Shown piece by piece: positions 24,695 through 35,539 of a DNA stretch of 64,000 nt. The stretch's first letter is position 1, and every line of letters begins with the position of its first letter. Below the pieces are notes generated by a model. That model saw only the letters and a list, made by a program, of their open reading frames with translations, ran no database searches and had not been told where the DNA came from. The position numbers were made by a program, and so were the translations under genes. This DNA is from Gammaproteobacteria bacterium (GTDB taxonomy: Bacteria; Pseudomonadota; Gammaproteobacteria; Pseudomonadales; Azotimanducaceae), in NCBI GenBank assembly GCA_026708185.1, contig JAPOVK010000011.1, positions 18,645 through 82,644 on the forward strand, in the 5' to 3' direction.

Positions 24695-26098
24695 TCAGCG
24701 CCAGCCCTGCCGCCACGCCTGGTATTCGGCCTGCCGCAGACGATAGCGCGCGATGTTGCCTTCGTGGAGGCTCATGATCTCGGTCTCTACGACTTCGATG
24801 AACCGCGCCTGGTCCGCCGGCGAAACCTGCTCCGCCGCACGTTGCCGCGTCAATGCAATCGCGGCGTTCTTGTCCATTCCCGTGCGCACCACCGCGGCGA
24901 CCAACTCGACGACCAGCGCCCGGTAGCGCAGGCGGAACGGGTCCGGTTCACCCAACGACTGGCGCACTGCCGAGTAACGCGCGCTGGAGCGCTCGTAGGC
25001 CCAGACGAACACGTCACGCAGGAGCTCCACGCGATTCAGCTCGTAGATGGCCAAGACGCCGTCGATGTATGCCCGCTCCGGCACGTCCACGAAGGACAGG
25101 GGGCAGAGATTGCCGCGGATCAGCGGGATATTCGCGGCGAGGCGGGAGACCCGTTTGTTGACGTCCTCGAAACCCTGCAGATAGGCGAGGTGCACGAGGG
25201 CGAAGAACGCCTGCTCGAAGGGGTCCGTAATCGCGGTCGCGGTGTCCAGAATCTGATCGAAGCATTCCTCGATGAGCTGCGGCACTTCGAGCGGATGGTA
25301 GACCGTGCCGTCGACGCCGACCGGGATGTGCCGCAGGCGGCCGGTGGCCTGCGGGTCGGCAAGCAGGTTGTCCGCGAGCAGCGCGTGCAGATTCAGGATG
25401 GTGTACCGATTGAAGCCGACTTCGTCGGCCTGGTCGACGAGCAGTTCGATGGCCGCCTTGTGGTTGAGGATCATCTGCGCTTCGCGCGCATCCTTGCCTT
25501 CGGCGGCCTCGCCCAGCTCAAGCAGACGCTCGGTTTCCAGCAAGGAGTAGGTATTGCCTTCCAGACGGCTGGAGTTCCAGGACAGATCGATCAGCAGGCG
25601 GCCGTAGATCGTCCGGGCGTAGGTTCCCGCCGGACGCCCGCCGCCGGGCGGGCGACCAATGTCCAGTAGGCGTTGGCGCGCTTCGGCCGGCAAGTAGTAG
25701 GTGACGTTGGGCTGGTAGCCATCGAGGAAGGAACGCCGGTAGCCCACGGGCTGCCGCCTATGGATCGGCGCGCGAATCGCCTGCTTGATCGCCTCCGCCT
25801 CGAGCGAGGTCGGCACATAGACCTCGCCACGCGCCGCGGCGCACGCGGTACCTGCGACCGAACTACCTTGGCCTGCGTTGGTGATGGGGCGATAGCGACG
25901 GCCCTTGCGTTGCCCTTCGGCGATCAGCCGCTTCTGTTCCACCAGCAAGGCGAGGCGGCGCTGCAGCATGCGTGGCGGCAGCTCGTAGGGCAGTCCCGCG
26001 CGGATGGCGCTGACCTGCACGCCTTCCGGGTGGGCCGCCACGACGGTGAGAATGGCATCAAGCTCTTGTTCGGGAATCCGCTTCGGCATAAGGCGCAT
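24695..26098 (-). CDS. Fic-family protein with N-terminal inhibitory motif
   Basis: 467 residues. The N-terminal ~75 residues look like a winged helix ('QVSAIRAGLPYELPPRMLQRR'). The Fic core follows with active-site loop 'HLAYLQGFEDVNKRVSRL', a variant of HxFx(D/E)GNGRxxR in which N-K-R replaces G-N-G-R, known in a Fic subgroup. The helix segment 'SSRLEGN' matches the inhibitory (S/T)xxxE(G/N) motif, so this is a class II, self-inhibited Fic. Fic proteins transfer AMP or other nucleotide groups to proteins. The ATG at 26098 or 26089 may be used. The upstream region is AT-rich with inverted repeats, which suggests autoregulation by the HTH part. Confidence 0.85.
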   Translation of the reverse strand: MRLMPKRIPEQELDAILTVVAAHPEGVQVSAIRAGLPYELPPRMLQRRLALLVEQKRLIAEGQRKGRRYRPITNAGQGSSVAGTACAAARGEVYVPTSLEAEAIKQAIRAPIHRRQPVGYRRSFLDGYQPNVTYYLPAEARQRLLDIGRPPGGGRPAGTYARTIYGRLLIDLSWNSSRLEGNTYSLLETERLLELGEAAEGKDAREAQMILNHKAAIELLVDQADEVGFNRYTILNLHALLADNLLADPQATGRLRHIPVGVDGTVYHPLEVPQLIEECFDQILDTATAITDPFEQAFFALVHLAYLQGFEDVNKRVSRLAANIPLIRGNLCPLSFVDVPERAYIDGVLAIYELNRVELLRDVFVWAYERSSARYSAVRQSLGEPDPFRLRYRALVVELVAAVVRTGMDKNAAIALTRQRAAEQVSPADQARFIEVVETEIMSLHEGNIARYRLRQAEYQAWRQGWR

Positions 26099-26117
26099 TA
26101 TAGGTCGTTAAAGGCTC

Positions 26118-26187
26118 TTATACGACGAATAAACCCAAAATATTGACGTAAAATACGTTGTTGTCGTATAAATCCGTCTTATCGTCG
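26118..26187. promoter_or_regulatory. AT-rich inverted-repeat region upstream of fic, possible operator
   Basis: In an otherwise GC-rich window, 26100-26180 is strikingly AT-rich. TTATACGACGAA (26118-26129) has an inverted partner GTTGTCGTATAA (26160-26171, 10 of 12 matching). A third related half-site, TTATCGTCG, is at 26179-26187. The Fic protein's N-terminal winged-helix-like segment makes an autoregulatory operator plausible. Confidence 0.45.
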
Positions 26188-26238
26188 CAAATGCACCTCT
26201 TGCGGAAGGCGTGCCTAAGGGCACGCGACGACACCGCG

Positions 26239-26266
26239 TGGACACGCCTGCAGTCGCGACTAGTCT
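26239..26266 (+). promoter_or_regulatory. Promoter-like element before the alpha/beta hydrolase
   Basis: TGGACA (26239-26244), a 16-bp spacer and TAGTCT (26261-26266), followed by GCACCGAATCGTCGCG. The same arrangement, including the downstream GCACCGAnTCGTyGCG, occurs before the ArsC-family gene at 28200-28227. This suggests a shared promoter type. Confidence 0.45.
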
Positions 26267-26331
26267 GCACCGAATCGTCGCGGCCCGGCCAAAGGCTGGG
26301 CGCCGCACACCGCTCGACTGAGCAGAATGAC

Positions 26332-27279
26332 ATGACCGACAACGTCGATCCCGCCGCCATCACCGCGAAGGGCACCCGCTCGGTGCGTACGGAGGACGGA
26401 CGCATCGTCGAGTACTCCGTCACGGGCAGCACGCGCGCAGACGCGCGGACGGTGGTGGCCGGGTATTTCGCTGTCACGGAAGAGCCCGCCTCCTGGACCG
26501 AGGCGTACCGGTCGCTGAACGTGCGCATGATCAACGTGTCGCTCCCGGGCCTCGGGATGAGTTCCCTGCACCCAGGCCGCAGGGTCGCGGACTGGCCGAG
26601 AACCGACTTGGCCCCCGTGCTCGAGGCGGAGGGAGTCGAGGACTACCACGTCTACGGGGTCAGCTACGGGACGATTCACGCGATGGCCGTGGCCCAGCAC
26701 TACGGCCCGGACCGCGTGCGGACGATGGGGCTGCGCGTACCCTACTTCGGCCTGCCGCTCTCCGGGGAACTCGGTCTGCCGGACGGTCAGCCGAGGCTGC
26801 CCGTGACCGCGGAGGTGCAACGCAACACCCTCGAGGCACGGCGCTGGCGGGTCGCGTTCGGCCGGTCGATGGGCCTGCCCGTCGACGAGCGTGACCAGAG
26901 CCTGGCCCCCCCGGAGGCATTCGAAGCGTCGCAGGAAGCCATGGCGGAGCGCGCCGCTCGTAGCTTCGCCGCGATGAGCCGCGACTATCCCGAAGAACTG
27001 GGGGCGTTGACCGGCAGCACGATCCCGCTGGAGTCCTTGATGTACATGATGGCCCGCGACGTGGCCCTCGACCTGCCCGGCCTCGATCCGCGCAACGTCA
27101 CGCTATCGGGCGACCGGGTGGTGGTCTGGTACGCGGCGGACGACGAGGACTGTCCGCCGTCGCACGGGAAGTGGCTCGCGGAGCACTTCGGCGCGAGGAC
27201 GCGGGTCTTCGAGGGGTACGGGCACCTCGGCGGCGCCCTGATCGACCACCCGGGGTTCCTTCGCGAGCTTACGTATTGA
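26332..27279 (+). CDS. Alpha/beta-hydrolase family protein
   Basis: 315 residues from the ATG at 26332; the open frame extends upstream to 26158 but that part is promoter sequence. The fold is supported by a nucleophile elbow 'GVSYGT' (Ser), an acidic residue near 'YAADDEDCPPS' and a C-terminal catalytic His in 'GYGHLGGALIDHPGFL'. It has no signal peptide, so it is cytoplasmic. The family covers many esterases, lipases and peptidases, and the substrate is unknown. Just downstream on the opposite strand is a decayed carboxylesterase. Confidence 0.8.
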   Translation: MTDNVDPAAITAKGTRSVRTEDGRIVEYSVTGSTRADARTVVAGYFAVTEEPASWTEAYRSLNVRMINVSLPGLGMSSLHPGRRVADWPRTDLAPVLEAEGVEDYHVYGVSYGTIHAMAVAQHYGPDRVRTMGLRVPYFGLPLSGELGLPDGQPRLPVTAEVQRNTLEARRWRVAFGRSMGLPVDERDQSLAPPEAFEASQEAMAERAARSFAAMSRDYPEELGALTGSTIPLESLMYMMARDVALDLPGLDPRNVTLSGDRVVVWYAADDEDCPPSHGKWLAEHFGARTRVFEGYGHLGGALIDHPGFLRELTY

Positions 27280-27288
27280 GCGACGCGC

Positions 27289-28199
<911 letters not shown>

Positions 28200-28227
28200 T
28201 TGACACGCCCGAGGTGGCGGTTACTCT
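28200..28227 (+). promoter_or_regulatory. Promoter of the ArsC-family selenoprotein gene
   Basis: A perfect -35 TTGACA (28200-28205), a 16-bp spacer and -10 TACTCT (28222-28227). Transcription would start near 28234, giving a ~22-nt leader that holds GGAG (28246-28249) six bases before the ATG at 28256. The downstream GCACCGAGTCGTTGCG matches the block after the promoter at 26239. Confidence 0.6.
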
Positions 28228-28255
28228 GCACCGAGTCGTTGCGACGGAGATTCCT

Positions 28256-28606
28256 ATGGACCGCATAAAGCTCTACCACAACCCCGGGTGAGGGAAATCG
28301 CGCGGCGCGCTGGACATCCTGCGCGAGCGAGACGTCGAGTTCGATGTCATTGCCTATCTCAAGAACCCGCTGGATGAGGACGGTCTCCGGGAGATCGCCG
28401 CCATGGTCGACGTGGCGCCGGCCGCCCTGGTCCGCAAGGACAAGCACTTCAAGGATCTCGGCCTTGATGCTAAGGACTACACGACCGTGGACGCGGTGGT
28501 GAAGCTGCTTGCGAAGCATCCGCGGTTGATGCAGCGCCCGATCGCCGTGCGCGGCGGGCGAGCGGTCGTCGGGCGGCCGTCGGAGAAGGTCGAGGAGTTG
28601 CTCTAG
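28256..28606 (+). CDS. arsC: ArsC-family reductase with in-frame TGA, predicted selenoprotein
   Basis: Reading through one TGA gives 116 residues, the length of ArsC/Spx-fold proteins: 'MDRIKLYHNPG', then TGA (28289-28291, codon 12), then 'GKSRGALDILRERDVEF'. In ArsC the motif is 'YHNPxCxKSR', so the TGA sits exactly at the catalytic Cys, predicting selenocysteine (Sec12). The rest is undamaged and keeps the ArsC arginines ('LVRKDKHFKDLG', 'LMQRPIAV', 'GRAVVGRP'). GGAG is 6 nt before the ATG, and a SECIS-like hairpin follows the TGA. ArsC reduces arsenate with glutathione/glutaredoxin; here a selenol would do the first attack. Alternatives are a recent nonsense mutation or another thiol-redox role. 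No sel genes are in the window. Confidence 0.8.
28298..28330 (+). promoter_or_regulatory. Predicted bacterial SECIS element inside arsC
   Basis: Inner stem CGCGC (28306-28310) with GCGCG (28321-28325), a 10-nt apical loop UGGACAUCCU, and outer pairs UCGC (28298-28301) with GCGA (28327-28330). The loop starts 19 nt after the TGA, inside the 16-37 nt range I recall for bacterial SECIS, and has a G among its first two loop bases. It is wholly within the coding frame, as expected for bacteria. An alternative 6-bp pairing (28298-28303 with 28321-28326) also exists. Confidence 0.6.
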
Positions 28607-28624
28607 CGAGACTACTCGAGGTGC

Positions 28625-28723
28625 GCGGGCCTCCCGGCCCGCAACTAAGGCTCTGTACCAAGCCGGAATGGCGAACGCGAACGGGAGTACCCGTTCGGGG
28701 ACGTGGCGGACCTACCGGTCCGC
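28625..28723. repeat. Three short palindromes downstream of arsC
   Basis: GCGGGCC/GGCCCGC (28625-28631, 28636-28642), CGAACGGG/CCCGTTCG (28678-28685, 28690-28697) and GCGGACC/GGTCCGC (28706-28712, 28717-28723) each have a 4-nt loop. The first and third are versions of one palindrome, GCGGnCCTnCCGGnCCGC, with paired changes, so they look like REP-type elements. They may also end or protect the arsC transcript. Confidence 0.65.
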
Positions 28724-28814
28724 GCGCACCGTCGCGGCTGGCCAACTCGGCTGCGCTCTCCTGGCGTCGCTGTGAACGGTATGCTTGGCGCGCAGCCAGA
28801 ACGAGGGATTGGGA

Positions 28815-29288
28815 GTGGGCACGACATCCGACGCGTACCGGGACGGCATCCGGCAGGCATGGCAGGGGGAGCGATGGGGCAAGGCCTTCTTCGAACGGCT
28901 AGCCGCCGCGACGGAGGATGCCGGCCAGCGGTCGAAATGGCAGGTTCTCGCGGAGCTCGAGGAGGTGACCGGAAACCGGCTGGCGCCGTTAGTCGCCGAT
29001 GCCGAGGAATCGCCCTCGGCCGACGCCTACCGGCCGCTGGAGTCTGCGGTGTCGGCCTACGCGGCGCTTCCCTGGGGCGTGGCGATGGAGCGGATGATGA
29101 CCATTCTGGATCCTGCCATCGAGCGCTTTCGGGAACTGCTGGCCCAAGCGCCGGCGCAGGAGCGCGACACGGTGCAGATCCTTCTCGATCACGAGATCGC
29201 CCTGAAGCGGTTCGCGGAACGGGAACTGTCGGGAGACGCCGATGCATCCCTTGAACCCGTCCGGGCCGTGATTGAGAGAGCCCGATAA
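28815..29288 (+). CDS. Hypothetical all-helical protein, possibly ferritin-like
   Basis: 157 residues from a GTG at 28815 with GAGGGA upstream. The sequence is predicted almost entirely helical. 'WGKAFFERLAAATEDAGQRSKW' and 'QVLAELEEVTGNRL' near the N-terminus and 'QILLDHEIALKRFAERELSG' near the C-terminus carry Glu and Asp-His-Glu residues placed as in ferritin-like four-helix bundles. The metal ligands are not certain, and I do not recognise a named family. It is followed 9 bp later by a PNPOx-like gene, so these and the next gene probably form an operon. Confidence 0.75.
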   Translation: MGTTSDAYRDGIRQAWQGERWGKAFFERLAAATEDAGQRSKWQVLAELEEVTGNRLAPLVADAEESPSADAYRPLESAVSAYAALPWGVAMERMMTILDPAIERFRELLAQAPAQERDTVQILLDHEIALKRFAERELSGDADASLEPVRAVIERAR

Positions 29289-29297
29289 GGAGTCGCC

Positions 29298-29717
29298 ATG
29301 ACGACCATGACCCAACCCGAAAAGGAGACATTCCTGGCCGGCCTGCACGTCGGTGTCTTGTCGATCGCCCGCGAGGGGCGGGGGCCGCTCACGGCGCCGA
29401 TCTGGTACGGGTACGCCCCTGGCGGGGACATCCGGGTGATGATCGGCCGCAACTCCCGAAAGGCCCGGCTGCTCGCGTTGGGAACCCGGGTGTCGCTGTG
29501 TGCACAGCGGGAGTCGGCACCCTACGCCTATGTCACGGCCGAGGGTCCGGTCGTGAAGATCGAAGATGGCACGGGCGATGACATCCTCGAATTGGCGACC
29601 CGCTACCTTGGACCGGACGAAGGCAGGGCCTACGCCGACAGCATGCCGACCGGATCGAGCCTGACCGTAACGGTGCGTCCGGAGACCTGGCTCGCGGTGG
29701 ACTACACGAGCGCGTAA
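29298..29717 (+). CDS. Pyridoxamine 5'-phosphate oxidase-fold (FMN/F420-type) protein
   Basis: 139 residues of the split-barrel flavin-binding fold: 'LHVGVLSIAREGRGPLTAPI', 'WYGYAPGGDIRVMIG', 'NSRKARLLALGTRVSLCAQ' and 'AYVTAEGPVVKIED'. Proteins of this type bind FMN, F420 or heme and are often annotated as PPOX-class enzymes. The substrate is unknown. The ATG at 29298 follows AAGGAG at ideal spacing. It is small, cytoplasmic, and likely in an operon with its two neighbours. Confidence 0.82.
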   Translation: MTTMTQPEKETFLAGLHVGVLSIAREGRGPLTAPIWYGYAPGGDIRVMIGRNSRKARLLALGTRVSLCAQRESAPYAYVTAEGPVVKIEDGTGDDILELATRYLGPDEGRAYADSMPTGSSLTVTVRPETWLAVDYTSA

Positions 29718-29724
29718 GGCCGCG

Positions 29725-30624
29725 GTGACCGTCCGGGCCAATCTCGATGCGGATTGCGTGGCGCGCGCCCACGACTTCATCCTGGGCAACGCACGCGTTC
29801 TCGACAGGCACCTGTTTGCCTATTTGTTCGACGAGTCGGCGTCGCAACCGGTGCTGGATGCACTGCGTGCCTATCGCAATCCCGACGGCGGCTTCGGCCA
29901 CGCCCTGGAGCCGGATAAGCGCTGTCCCGACAGCCAGCCGGTCGATGTCGAGGTCGCGCTGGGCATCCTGGACCTGATTGGTGCCACCGACGACCCCATC
30001 GTCGCGGCAGCGTGTGATTGGCTGGACAGCATCGCCGATGCATCCGGCGGCTTGCCATTCGCCCTCCCCAGCGCGAACGCGTACCCGCACGCGCCGTGGT
30101 GGCGGACGGACGCGGAGCCGAGACCCTGGATCAACCCCACCGGCTCGATCGTCGGCCTGTTGACCAAGTGGGGGATCGACCACCCGTGGGTGGCTCGCGG
30201 AACGGCGTTCTGCTGGCACGTCCTGGAAACGGTGCCGCCGACGGGATTCCACGACCTGCGCTGCGCCTTGGCGTTCCTGGAACAGGCCCGCGACCGGGAA
30301 CGCGCCGTGGCGTTTCTGGACCGGGCCCGTAGCTACCTCTTGTCATCCACGGAGATCGAGTTCGACCTCGACGCCGCCGGGTACGTCCATCCGCCCATCG
30401 ACTGGGCGCCCTTGCCGACCGGTTTCGCCTACGGGCTCTTCGAGCGTGCGGACCTGGCGGCCGGCCTGGCCGCATTGGCAGGCGCGCAACGGGAGGACGG
30501 CGGATGGCCCATCACCTGGCAAGCCATCAGTCCAGGCGTCGAACTCGAATGGCGGGGCCGAAAGACCATCGACGCGTTGCTCACGTTGAGCGCGTATGCG
30601 AGGGCGGGCCATGCCGTGACGTGA
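29725..30624 (+). CDS. Prenyltransferase/squalene-cyclase-like alpha-toroid protein
   Basis: 299 residues with repeated 'NPDGGFGHALEPD' and 'REDGGWPITWQ' motifs (QW-like repeats) and regular helical hairpins, as in the alpha/alpha-toroid of terpene cyclases and prenyltransferases. The catalytic DxDD of squalene-hopene cyclase is absent, so it is probably a relative without cyclase activity. It starts at a GTG at 29725, 7 bp after the previous stop, and converges on the kinase gene. Function unknown. Confidence 0.75.
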   Translation: MTVRANLDADCVARAHDFILGNARVLDRHLFAYLFDESASQPVLDALRAYRNPDGGFGHALEPDKRCPDSQPVDVEVALGILDLIGATDDPIVAAACDWLDSIADASGGLPFALPSANAYPHAPWWRTDAEPRPWINPTGSIVGLLTKWGIDHPWVARGTAFCWHVLETVPPTGFHDLRCALAFLEQARDRERAVAFLDRARSYLLSSTEIEFDLDAAGYVHPPIDWAPLPTGFAYGLFERADLAAGLAALAGAQREDGGWPITWQAISPGVELEWRGRKTIDALLTLSAYARAGHAVT

Positions 30625-30649
30625 GGCGGCGCGAGCCGCGGCGCGTTGA

Positions 30650-32320
<1,671 letters not shown>

Positions 32321-32327
32321 CGTTCGC

Positions 32328-33800
32328 CTACGCCACCTCGATCAACTCGACCGTGCCGTCGTCGCGGACCTCGGCCATACGTCCCCGAGGCTCCTCCATG
32401 AAGAATAGGGTGAGGAAGCCGACCACCGCCGAAGCGCCGATGATCGCGAAGAAGGCTTCATAGCCGACCATCGAGAAGATCGTCAGGTAGCACACGGCGC
32501 CGATGTTGCCATAGGCGCCCGTCATGCCGGCGATCTGGCCGGTCAGCCGGCGCTTGATCAGGGGTACGACGGCGAACACGGCACCCTCGCCGGCCTGCAC
32601 GAAGAAGGAACAGGCCATCGCCGTGATCACGGCGAGGACCAGCGGCCAGGACGAGTCCACCAGGGCGAACGTGAAGTAGCCGATCGCGAGGCCCGCGATC
32701 AGGATCAGCAGCGTCGGCCGCCGGCCGAAGATGTCGCTGATGAGGCCACCCGCCGGACGCGACATGAGGTTCATGAATGCGTAGGACGACGCCAGCAGCC
32801 CGGCCTGCACCATGCTGAGGCCGAAGACGTCGCTGAAGAACAGCGGCAGCATGGACACGACCGCGAGTTCGGAGCCGAAGGTGGCGAAGTACAGGACGTT
32901 CAGCACCGCGACCTGCTTGAACTTGTAGCGGTGGAGCGCCGGGACGGGCTTCTCGAAGACGCCCTTGTTGACCCGCCATGCCTGCCAGGCGTCGTAGAGG
33001 TAGCCGATGAGCAAGGCCGCGTAGACCGCATTCGCGCCCGTCGACGAGAGCAACCCGACGCCGCTCGGCGACAGTTTCCAGGCGAGAAGGGCCAGAGCAA
33101 GGAAGATCGGCGCCTTCATGACCAGGAGCAGGACGAAGTCGCCTTTGCTGGTTACTTCGATGGCGCCCAGGTTCTTCGGCTTGAAGTACGTGGAGCCCTT
33201 GGGGGTGTCGGAGACGTTGAAGTAGTAGAGCACGCCGAAGACGATCGCTAGCACGCCCGTCGTGCCGATGGCGTAGCGCCAGCCCTCGTCGCCGCCGAAC
33301 AGCAGGGCGAGCGTCGGCAACGCCATCGCCGCGGCGGCCGAGCCGAAGTTCCCCCAGCCGCCGTAGATGCCCTCAGCTCGGCCGAGTTCGTTGGCCGGGA
33401 ACCACTCGCTCACCATGCGGATGCCGACCACGAAACCGGCGCCCATGAAGCCGAGCAGGAACCGCGCGATCGCCGCTTGGACGAACGAGTCCGCCAAGGC
33501 GAACGCGAAGCAGGGCAGGCTGCACACCACGAGCAGGATGGAATAGACGAGCCGCGGGCCGAACTTGTCGGTGAGCATGCCGATGATGATTCGCGCGGGG
33601 ATCGCAAGGGCCACGTTCAGCGTGAGGAGCGTGGACACCTCCGCCTTGCTCAAGCCCAGCGTGCCTTGGATCGCCGCCATGAGCGGGGCGTGGTTGAACC
33701 AGACCACGAAGGTGACGAAGAACGCCATCCAACTCATGTGCAGCACTTTCATCTTGCCGCGGAAGGCCAGCAGGTTGAAACCGCGAACGTCGTTCGTCAC
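32328..33800 (-). CDS. narK: Nitrate/nitrite MFS transporter (NarK/NasA type)
   Basis: 490 residues with 12 membrane helices. The nitrate-signature regions of the NarK/NNP family can be seen: '[19 protein letters not shown]' (nitrate signature 1 region), '[17 protein letters not shown]', and in the second half '[38 protein letters not shown]'. It imports nitrate and/or exchanges nitrite at the inner membrane. It lies 20 bp after the reductase anchor subunit and 8 bp before the kinase-phosphatase. The start is a GTG at 33800. Confidence 0.93.
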   Translation of the reverse strand: MTNDVRGFNLLAFRGKMKVLHMSWMAFFVTFVVWFNHAPLMAAIQGTLGLSKAEVSTLLTLNVALAIPARIIIGMLTDKFGPRLVYSILLVVCSLPCFAFALADSFVQAAIARFLLGFMGAGFVVGIRMVSEWFPANELGRAEGIYGGWGNFGSAAAAMALPTLALLFGGDEGWRYAIGTTGVLAIVFGVLYYFNVSDTPKGSTYFKPKNLGAIEVTSKGDFVLLLVMKAPIFLALALLAWKLSPSGVGLLSSTGANAVYAALLIGYLYDAWQAWRVNKGVFEKPVPALHRYKFKQVAVLNVLYFATFGSELAVVSMLPLFFSDVFGLSMVQAGLLASSYAFMNLMSRPAGGLISDIFGRRPTLLILIAGLAIGYFTFALVDSSWPLVLAVITAMACSFFVQAGEGAVFAVVPLIKRRLTGQIAGMTGAYGNIGAVCYLTIFSMVGYEAFFAIIGASAVVGFLTLFFMEEPRGRMAEVRDDGTVELIEVA

Positions 33801-33820
33801 GAATGGTCCCTGCTTGTGTG

Positions 33821-35539
33821 TCAGTGTCCGTTCGGCGCGACGCCGACGGCCGGGTTGTCGGCCAGCCCGATGTCCCGGGCGTGTTCCTCGAAACCCTTGT
33901 TCTTCCAGAAAAACGCCCCGGGCATCGTGGTCGGCACGACAACGACGTAGAACAGCGCCCGGCCCACCGTCCCTGTCGCGACCACCGCGAGCGCGGCCGC
34001 AAGCCAGGGAAGCGGCTGGGTTACGCCGACGAGCGCGAGATCGGTGACGAGGATCAGGCTGCCGCCCAGAAGCGCATTGCGCAGCCGGTAGACGTAGCCG
34101 AACGTGGTCGTCTGCACGTAGTGCGAGACCGCGCCCTCATGCGCGGCGTCGCGCATGTCCCTGGCATGCCCCATGAGGCCGACGGCTTCGAGTCCCAGCC
34201 CCGCAAGGACCGCGGCGACCAGCGTCGGCGGCCAGCCGGGGACCAGGGCCAAGCCGATCCAGCCGCCGAGGGCGAGCGACGCGCCGACGAACGATGCAGC
34301 GGTGTGCCAGTGGTTCCAGAAAGGTCGTGCCGGGATGAGGTAGCAGCGCACCATGGTGTAGAGCGTGGCGAGGCCGGCGACGACGGCAGCCGCCCCGGAG
34401 CCGAGCGCGACCCGCGGCCAGCCGGCGAAGTCGGCGATGGCATAGATGCCGGCCGCCACGCCGAAGCCGACCGTGGCGAGGGCCTCGCGGGTCAAGTTGG
34501 AATGCCGCAGGTTGTTGAAGCCGCGGTAGAAGCGCAGCGTCTTGCCGAGGTGCGCGGTGGACGCGGCCATGCCGAGGCCGGTGAGGACGAGTGCGACGAC
34601 GGCGATCAGGCTGTTGCCGAGGCCGGCCAGGAACGTTGTCGCGAACGCGCCGACGGCGGCTTGCACGGCGAGGGTGAACGCCACCAGCGGGTTCTCGCGC
34701 GACGACAGCCGCCGCCAATTCCATTGGCGGTCGACGCCGTCCTTGGCATCGACCACCGGTCGGAACGCGGCGTCGTGCTGTCGGCGGTATTTGACCGGCG
34801 CGGAATCGGGCCGGGTGACCTCGAGCGGCGTGGTCTTCAGGTGCTGGAAACGGATGTTCGCCTTGGTGATGTCGGGGTCGGGGAAACCGGGGATTCGGGT
34901 GGTCGCGGCTTCGCGTCGTTCCGGGACGTTCTCGACGACGCCGAAGTCGAGGGCGTTGCCGACGCATGCGGAGACGCAAGCAGGCTTAAGCCCCACCTCA
35001 AGCCGATCGACGCACATGTTGCACTTCTCGACCTGGCCCGCCACGGGGTCGAGTTGCGGCGCGTTGTAGGGACACACCCAGGTGCAGTAGCCGCAACCGA
35101 AGCAGATGTCCGGATCCTGGAGCACGGCGCCGTACTCCGGATGCTTGGTGTAGGCGCGCGTCGGGCAACCCTTGAGGCAGACCGGATCGTCGCAGTGGTT
35201 GCACGCCATCGAGATGTTGATGCGCGTGTAGTCGGGGTAGGTGCCGCCCTCGACGTAGCCGACCGAGCGGAAGCTTAAACGCGGCGGCAGGTCGTTCTTC
35301 TCGCTGCACGCGGCTTCGCAGGCGTGGCAGCCGATGCAGTTGTCGGCGGTGAAGTGGAAGGCGTGCTGGCGGGTTCGGTTCGGGTTGTCGCCGATTCCCG
35401 CGTCGCCGTTGATGGAAAGGCTCGTCCCGTTGTCGCCGTCGGGCAGCAACTGGATCGGATTGCCGTACTGGTTGAGCGTCTCCGCGGTCCGGTCGGCGAG
35501 CTTCGCGTACTCCGGTTCGTCGGCGCGCAGCGGAATCAC
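33821..35539 (-). CDS. Fused 4Fe-4S ferredoxin (DmsB-like) and membrane anchor (DmsC-like)
   Basis: 572 residues. The N-terminal ~230 carry four [4Fe-4S] motif sets, '[11 protein letters not shown]', '[14 protein letters not shown]', '[16 protein letters not shown]' and 'CNMC...PACVSAC', as in DmsB/NrfC. The rest has about eight membrane helices like DmsC/NrfD-type quinol oxidising anchors. Electron transfer from membrane quinol to the catalytic subunit encoded immediately upstream is the obvious role. In most systems the two parts are separate proteins. The GTG start at 35539 directly abuts the reductase stop codon. Confidence 0.88.
   Translation of the reverse strand: MIPLRADEPEYAKLADRTAETLNQYGNPIQLLPDGDNGTSLSINGDAGIGDNPNRTRQHAFHFTADNCIGCHACEAACSEKNDLPPRLSFRSVGYVEGGTYPDYTRINISMACNHCDDPVCLKGCPTRAYTKHPEYGAVLQDPDICFGCGYCTWVCPYNAPQLDPVAGQVEKCNMCVDRLEVGLKPACVSACVGNALDFGVVENVPERREAATTRIPGFPDPDITKANIRFQHLKTTPLEVTRPDSAPVKYRRQHDAAFRPVVDAKDGVDRQWNWRRLSSRENPLVAFTLAVQAAVGAFATTFLAGLGNSLIAVVALVLTGLGMAASTAHLGKTLRFYRGFNNLRHSNLTREALATVGFGVAAGIYAIADFAGWPRVALGSGAAAVVAGLATLYTMVRCYLIPARPFWNHWHTAASFVGASLALGGWIGLALVPGWPPTLVAAVLAGLGLEAVGLMGHARDMRDAAHEGAVSHYVQTTTFGYVYRLRNALLGGSLILVTDLALVGVTQPLPWLAAALAVVATGTVGRALFYVVVVPTTMPGAFFWKNKGFEEHARDIGLADNPAVGVAPNGH

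Noticed and set aside
26158..26331. N-terminal extension of the alpha/beta hydrolase
   Set aside because: Overlaps the AT-rich operator and promoter; no domain similarity.
28256..28606. Simple nonsense-mutated arsC pseudogene
   Set aside because: Kept only as an alternative: the single stop is at the exact Cys position, nothing else has decayed, and a SECIS-like hairpin follows.
28403..28606. 67-codon ORF as a stand-alone gene
   Set aside because: It is the C-terminal part of the ArsC-family frame after the TGA and lacks its own ribosome binding site.
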